Source: CAIYRG01 sp035318785 (GTDB taxonomy: Bacteria; Pseudomonadota; Alphaproteobacteria; Micropepsales; Micropepsaceae). Taken from it: a stretch of DNA of 10,168 bases. Location of the stretch: NCBI GenBank assembly GCA_035318785.1, contig DATHDZ010000039.1:1-10168 (forward strand), in the 5' to 3' direction. The stretch's first letter is position 1, and each line of letters starts with the position of its first letter. A program made the translations under genes and the position numbers. Positions 5,937 to 10,168 of this stretch are shown here, piece by piece. The notes under the pieces are model-generated. The model was not told the origin of the DNA, searched no databases, and was given only the letters and a program-made list of their open reading frames with translations.

Positions 5937-8224
5937 ACGAGGCGTTGTTGCAGGACGCGCTTCGCTTGCGCCGCGCGGGGAAACTTGCGCAGGCCGCGGA
6001 GCTCTATAGCGAGGTGCTGCGCAACGAGCCGAAGCATTTCGAAGCTCTGCATGCGCTGGGGATTCTTCACTATCAGGGCGGACGGTTGGAAGAAGCCGAG
6101 CGGCTGATCGGCGAAGCCTCGAGCATCAACCCGAAGGCCGCCGATGCCGCCTATAACCACGCCTGCCTTTTGCAGCGGCTGAATCGGTGGGACGAAGCGC
6201 TTGTCTCGTTCGACCGCGCGCTCGCCATCCGGCCGGACTATCTGGAGGCTTTGGTGAACCGAGGCAGTGTCCTTTCGGCACTGAAGCGTTGTGAGGAGGC
6301 GCTGGCGAATTCCGATCAGGTGCTTCGCCTCAAACCGAACTTCGCCGAGGCATGGAACAATCATGGTGGTGTGCTGCAGATTCTCGAACGCAACGAGGAG
6401 GCGCTAGAGGCGTTTGACCGGGCCCTGGCATTGAAGCCCAATTACGCAGATGCCTGGAAGAACCGCTGCGCGCTCCTGACGGTTCTGCGGCGTCACGAGG
6501 ACGCCCTGGAAGCCGCCGACAAAGCGGTGTCATTCGCACCGAACGACGCCGGTCTTTTCGGCCGACGGGCCGATTTGTTGGTACTGCTGGGTCGTACCCA
6601 GGAAGCCGTGGCGGCATATGAGAAATATCTTGCGCTGAAACCTGATGACGCAGCGGCCTGGCACGCGCGCGGATTTGCGCTACAGACTCTGCAGCGCCGC
6701 CACGAAGCACTCTCCTGTTTCGATCGGGCGTTGGAGCTGGCGCCGGACAATCGCGAATTGCGCGCAAGCCGCGCCAACATGCTGTTCGAAGTGGAGCGCT
6801 TCGAGGCCGCAGCGCGCGATTATGAGATATTGCTTGAGGATGACTCCGCGCCCGCCTGGGTGCGCGGTTATCTAACGATTTGCCGCCTGCATTGCTGTGA
6901 CTGGCGCTTTCTTGCGGAGGAACGTCCGAAAATTTCCGCGGCCTTGGAAGCGGGGCAGTTCGTGGTCGATCCGACGGGAAACGCCTTCATCTCCGATTCC
7001 CTGCGCGAGCAATTGCAATGCGCCCGTATCTGGGCGGCTGAGAAGTATTCCGTGGCGGGGGCACCTTTTTGGAACGGCGAACGCTATCGCCACGACCGGA
7101 TTCGCTTCGCCTACCTATCGGCGGATTTTCGCACCCATGCGACGGCATTCCTCATGGCGGGCGTGTTCGAACACCACGACAAGGACCGCTTCGAGACCGT
7201 GGCGATTTCCTATTCGGCCGACGACAAGAGCCCGATGCGGGCGCGGCTGATGGGCGCCTTTGATAGCTTCATCGACGTGCGGGGAAAGAGTGATGCAGAA
7301 GTCGCCCATCTATTGCGCGATCGCGAGATCGATGTCGCCATAGATTTAAAGGGTTATACAGCCGAAGGCCGGCCGGGAATCCTCAGTCATCGTCCTGCAC
7401 CGGTCCAGGCGCATTATCTCGGTTTTCCCGGGACGATGGGCGTCGACTATGTCGACTATCTGATCGCCGACCCCGTCATCATTCCCGAAGAGCATCAGGC
7501 TTTCTATACCGAGCGCATCGCTTATCTACCCGACACCTATCAATGCAATGACCGCAAGCGTCGGCTCGCCGAGCGCATCCCCACCCGGCTCGAAGCCGGC
7601 CTGCCTTCGGGGTTTGTCTTCTGTTGTTTCAACAACAATCACAAAATAGCGCCCGAAATTTTCAACATCTGGATGCGCCTGTTGCGCAATGTCGAGGGCA
7701 GCGCGCTCTGGCTGTTGCAGGACAATGCCGCCGTGGCGGCCAATCTGAGACGAGAGGCGAGCGTGCGTGGCGTCGCACCCGAGCGGCTGATTTTCGCAAG
7801 CCGCACCGACCCGGCCGGCCATCTTGCACGCCAGAGCCTTGCCGATCTCTTCCTCGACACGCTTCCCTATAATGCGCACACGACCGCCAGCGATGCTTTA
7901 TGGGCAGGGTTGCCGCTTCTGACGGTCCTCGGCTCGACCTTTGCGGGGCGGGTGGCGGGAAGCCTGCTTCATGCAGCAGGTCTGCCCGAATTGGTGACGG
8001 GCTCGCTTGCCGATTACGAGTCGCTCGCCCTGAAACTTGCGAAGGATCCTTCGACGCTTGCTCGGGTGAAAGAGAAGCTTCGCGGCAATCGCGATTCGTG
8101 CCGCCTGTTTGATACCGAGCGCATGACGCGCAATCTCGAAGCGGCCTATACGACGATGTGGGAGCGTTATCAGCGCGGATTGCCGCCCGCGACCTTCGCG
8201 GTATCCGGCGCGTTGCCGCCATGA
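5933..8224 (+). CDS. TPR-GT41 (OGT/SPINDLY-like) protein glycosyltransferase, copy 3 (type A)
   Basis: This 763-residue paralogue has nine TPR units (7-312), C322-D-W-R, and a GT41 catalytic region with H402 in ADFRTH, RPAPVQAHYLGFPGTMG, K571 in FNNNHK, the H of PAGHLAR, and H649-T-T...D654. Its catalytic domain pairs with copy 1: both have LWLLQDN, a PDTYQ-x-ND segment, a shorter R-T-x-P-A segment before HLAR, and 78 residues between the key Lys and the HTT His (79 in copies 2 and 4). It also carries GYTAEGR, close to the GYTKGAR segment of animal OGT. The start overlaps the copy 2 stop as ATGA, and its own stop overlaps the copy 4 start in the same way. It is predicted cytoplasmic and intact, with the acceptor unknown. 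Confidence 0.9.
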   Translation: MNEALLQDALRLRRAGKLAQAAELYSEVLRNEPKHFEALHALGILHYQGGRLEEAERLIGEASSINPKAADAAYNHACLLQRLNRWDEALVSFDRALAIRPDYLEALVNRGSVLSALKRCEEALANSDQVLRLKPNFAEAWNNHGGVLQILERNEEALEAFDRALALKPNYADAWKNRCALLTVLRRHEDALEAADKAVSFAPNDAGLFGRRADLLVLLGRTQEAVAAYEKYLALKPDDAAAWHARGFALQTLQRRHEALSCFDRALELAPDNRELRASRANMLFEVERFEAAARDYEILLEDDSAPAWVRGYLTICRLHCCDWRFLAEERPKISAALEAGQFVVDPTGNAFISDSLREQLQCARIWAAEKYSVAGAPFWNGERYRHDRIRFAYLSADFRTHATAFLMAGVFEHHDKDRFETVAISYSADDKSPMRARLMGAFDSFIDVRGKSDAEVAHLLRDREIDVAIDLKGYTAEGRPGILSHRPAPVQAHYLGFPGTMGVDYVDYLIADPVIIPEEHQAFYTERIAYLPDTYQCNDRKRRLAERIPTRLEAGLPSGFVFCCFNNNHKIAPEIFNIWMRLLRNVEGSALWLLQDNAAVAANLRREASVRGVAPERLIFASRTDPAGHLARQSLADLFLDTLPYNAHTTASDALWAGLPLLTVLGSTFAGRVAGSLLHAAGLPELVTGSLADYESLALKLAKDPSTLARVKEKLRGNRDSCRLFDTERMTRNLEAAYTTMWERYQRGLPPATFAVSGALPP

Positions 8225-10168
8225 GTGAGGCGCTGCTGCAGAGCGCGCGTCGGGCGCATGCTTTGGGCAATCTTCCCGAAGCGGCGCGAATCTACGCGGA
8301 GATCCTGCGGGGGAACTCCAAGAATTTCGATGCCCTTTATGCTCTGGGGATCGTCCATTTCGATCGGGGCGGATTTGATGAGGCGCGGCGTGTGCTTGCC
8401 GAAGCCATCAAACTGAATCCGCGATCCGCCGAGGCGCTGTTCGCCCATGGCTGCGCTTTGCAGAGGCTCAATCGCCACGGTCAGGCATTGGCAGCCTTCG
8501 ATCAGGCACTTGCCCTCGATGCCGATTATGACCTTGCGGTCTTCCGCCGGGCCGACACGTTGCGATTGCTTGGGGGGATGCGTGACGCCGTGGAAGGCTA
8601 TGACCGCTATCTCGCACGAAATCCGGATAGTGCCGAAGCCTGGCACAATCGCGGCTTGGCTCTCTCCGAGCTGAAGCGTTTTGAAGATGCGGTTTCCTCG
8701 TTTGGGAAGGCATTGGCGCTGAGGCCGGATAGCGCCGAGTCCTGGCACAATCAGGGCACGGCACATGTCGAGCTGAAGAATTACCAGCAAGCGGTTTTCG
8801 ATTATGAGCGTGCGGTCGCTCGTAAGCCCGATCTCCCTTACGCGCGCGGGAATTTGCTCCTTGCCAGGCTTCAGTGCTGCGATTGGCGCGACTTTGCGCA
8901 AGAACGGTCGGACATTGCCGCAGCGTTGCTCGCGGACGCGCCGGCGATCGTTCCGTTCGGAAATCTGATGATTTCCCATTCACCCGCCGATCAATTCCAC
9001 TGCGCGCGGATTTGGATGGAGCGGCATAGCGTAGCCGCGGGGGCCCTATGGCGGGGCGAGCGCTACAACCATCCGCGCGTTCGTGTTGCCTATCTTTCCG
9101 GCGACTTCCGTGTCCATCCGGTCGCCATCCTCATGGCCGGTGTGTTCGAACAGCATGACCGCGAGCGGTTTGAAACCATCGCGGTTTCTTTTGGCGCCGA
9201 CGATCAGAGCGAGATACGCACGCGAGTTAAAGACGCGGTCGAAACATTCATCGACGCGCGGGGCAAGAGCGACTTCGAAATTGCGTCGCTCCTGCGCCAG
9301 AGGGAAGTGGATATCGCGGTTGATCTGATGGGACTGACGGCCGATTGCCGCAGCCGCATCTTCGCCTTTCGTCCGGCCCCGGTGCAGGTCAATTACCTCG
9401 GCTACCCAGGCACCATGGCGACGGAGTCCATGGATTATATCATTGCGGACCGGGTTGTTGTCCCCGAAGACGAGAAACATCAATACCGCGAGAAAATGGT
9501 TTATCTGCCGGACAGCTATCTCGCGAGCGACGACAAACGCCGCATCGCGGCACGTCGCCTAAGCCGCGCCGAAGCGGGGCTGCCGAACGAGGGATTTGTC
9601 TTCTGTTCCTTCAACCACACCTACAAATTCACCCCAGAGATGTTCGCGCTCTGGATGCGCCTGCTCCGCAAAGTCGAAGGAAGTATGTTGTGGCTGCCGG
9701 AAAACAACGAATCCGCGCTGCGCAACCTCAAACGCGAGGCGGAAGCCGCGGGAATCGACGCAGGGCGACTTGTCTTCGCGCCCCATCTCGCTTCTCTTGA
9801 GGAGCATCTGGCGCGGTTGAGTCTCGCCGACCTGTTTCTCGACACGCTTCCCTGTAATGCCCATTCGACGGCCAGCGATGCCCTTTGGGCCGGGTTGCCG
9901 GTCCTGACGTGCATGGGATCGACGTTTGCCGGCCGCGTCGCGGCAAGCCTGCTGCACGCGCTTGGTTTGCCCGAATTGGTCGTTCAATCGCTTGCCGACT
10001 ACGAGGCCAAGGCGCTTTCCCTCGCGACCGACGCGGCCGCGCTCGCGGACCTCAAAACGAAACTCGCGCGACAGCGCGAGATTGCTCCTCTTTTCGATAC
10101 GGTACGCTTCACGCGGAACCTCGAATCCGCGTTCGCGACGATGCGAAATGGTACGGCGCGCGGCGAGG
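8221..10168 (+). CDS. TPR-GT41 (OGT/SPINDLY-like) protein glycosyltransferase, copy 4 (type B), 3' end outside window
   Basis: The frame from ATG 8221 stays open to the window end, giving 649 complete codons. The visible part passes the conserved FTRNLE segment that lies about 25 residues before the end of the paralogues, so only about a dozen codons are missing. It has just six TPR units (7-210), then C220-D-W-R and the catalytic region with H299 in GDFRVH, RPAPVQVNYLGYPGTMA, K469 in FNHTYK, the H of EEHLAR, and H548-S-T...D553. It is closest to copy 2 (YREK/YHEK, NLKREAE, GRVAASLLHA). FNHTYK replaces the FNNN(Y/H)K of the other three. The start has no clear ribosome site, because the preceding bases code Ala-Leu-Pro-Pro instead of the GAGG-bearing end seen in copies 1 and 2. 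Initiation probably depends on coupling through the ATGA overlap. Further copies or the acceptor gene may lie downstream. Confidence 0.88.
   Translation, partial: MSEALLQSARRAHALGNLPEAARIYAEILRGNSKNFDALYALGIVHFDRGGFDEARRVLAEAIKLNPRSAEALFAHGCALQRLNRHGQALAAFDQALALDADYDLAVFRRADTLRLLGGMRDAVEGYDRYLARNPDSAEAWHNRGLALSELKRFEDAVSSFGKALALRPDSAESWHNQGTAHVELKNYQQAVFDYERAVARKPDLPYARGNLLLARLQCCDWRDFAQERSDIAAALLADAPAIVPFGNLMISHSPADQFHCARIWMERHSVAAGALWRGERYNHPRVRVAYLSGDFRVHPVAILMAGVFEQHDRERFETIAVSFGADDQSEIRTRVKDAVETFIDARGKSDFEIASLLRQREVDIAVDLMGLTADCRSRIFAFRPAPVQVNYLGYPGTMATESMDYIIADRVVVPEDEKHQYREKMVYLPDSYLASDDKRRIAARRLSRAEAGLPNEGFVFCSFNHTYKFTPEMFALWMRLLRKVEGSMLWLPENNESALRNLKREAEAAGIDAGRLVFAPHLASLEEHLARLSLADLFLDTLPCNAHSTASDALWAGLPVLTCMGSTFAGRVAASLLHALGLPELVVQSLADYEAKALSLATDAAALADLKTKLARQREIAPLFDTVRFTRNLESAFATMRNGTARGE

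Noticed and set aside
8572..8577. G6 run in GT copy 4 as a second slippage site
   Set aside because: Six G is common by chance in GC-rich coding DNA (two Gly codons) and is shorter than tracts usually linked to phase variation.
1468..10168. Recent tandem duplication or assembly artefact of one gene
   Set aside because: The copies differ throughout at synonymous and amino-acid sites and have different TPR counts, so they are old, separately evolving paralogues.

Overview
The window is GC-rich, densely coding, and almost entirely on the + strand. Codon use, the encoded CCA end of the tRNA and the family content (TPR plus GT41 glycosyltransferases, small EF-hand proteins) suggest a proteobacterium. 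An alphaproteobacterium of the Rhizobiales/Micropepsales type is my best guess, but nothing here proves the taxon.

Layout. (1) 7-82: a complete tRNA-Val with anticodon TAC, followed directly by three consecutive hairpins (82-167). (2) 264-770 and 843-1364: two small exported proteins, each with four EF-hand calcium-binding loops in the same 24/32/24-residue arrangement. They are tandem paralogues. (3) 1468-10168: four consecutive paralogous genes, each encoding an N-terminal array of 34-residue TPR units, a short linker with a CDWR motif, and a C-terminal glycosyltransferase domain of the O-GlcNAc transferase (OGT/SPINDLY, GT41) type. The fourth is cut by the window edge, probably about a dozen codons before its stop.

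The four glycosyltransferase genes are linked by three identical ATGA junctions (4-bp stop/start overlaps), so they form one translationally coupled operon. The copies are diverged rather than recent duplicates. Their catalytic domains alternate in type (1 resembles 3, 2 resembles 4), which suggests duplication of an ancestral two-gene unit. TPR number differs (9, 8, 9 and 6 units), as do the asparagines expected to line the peptide groove. All four keep the catalytic-domain His, the nucleotide-binding Lys and a His-x-Thr...Asp phosphate motif, so all are plausibly active. A reasonable inference is a protein-glycosylation locus in which each enzyme serves a different acceptor. No acceptor protein or sugar-nucleotide synthesis gene lies in the window.

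The most notable details are the A-B-A-B order of the GT41 array, a run of eight G inside gene 2 that could act as a slippage site, the partly broken asparagine ladders, and a five-codon ORF that overlaps the start of the first EF-hand gene.
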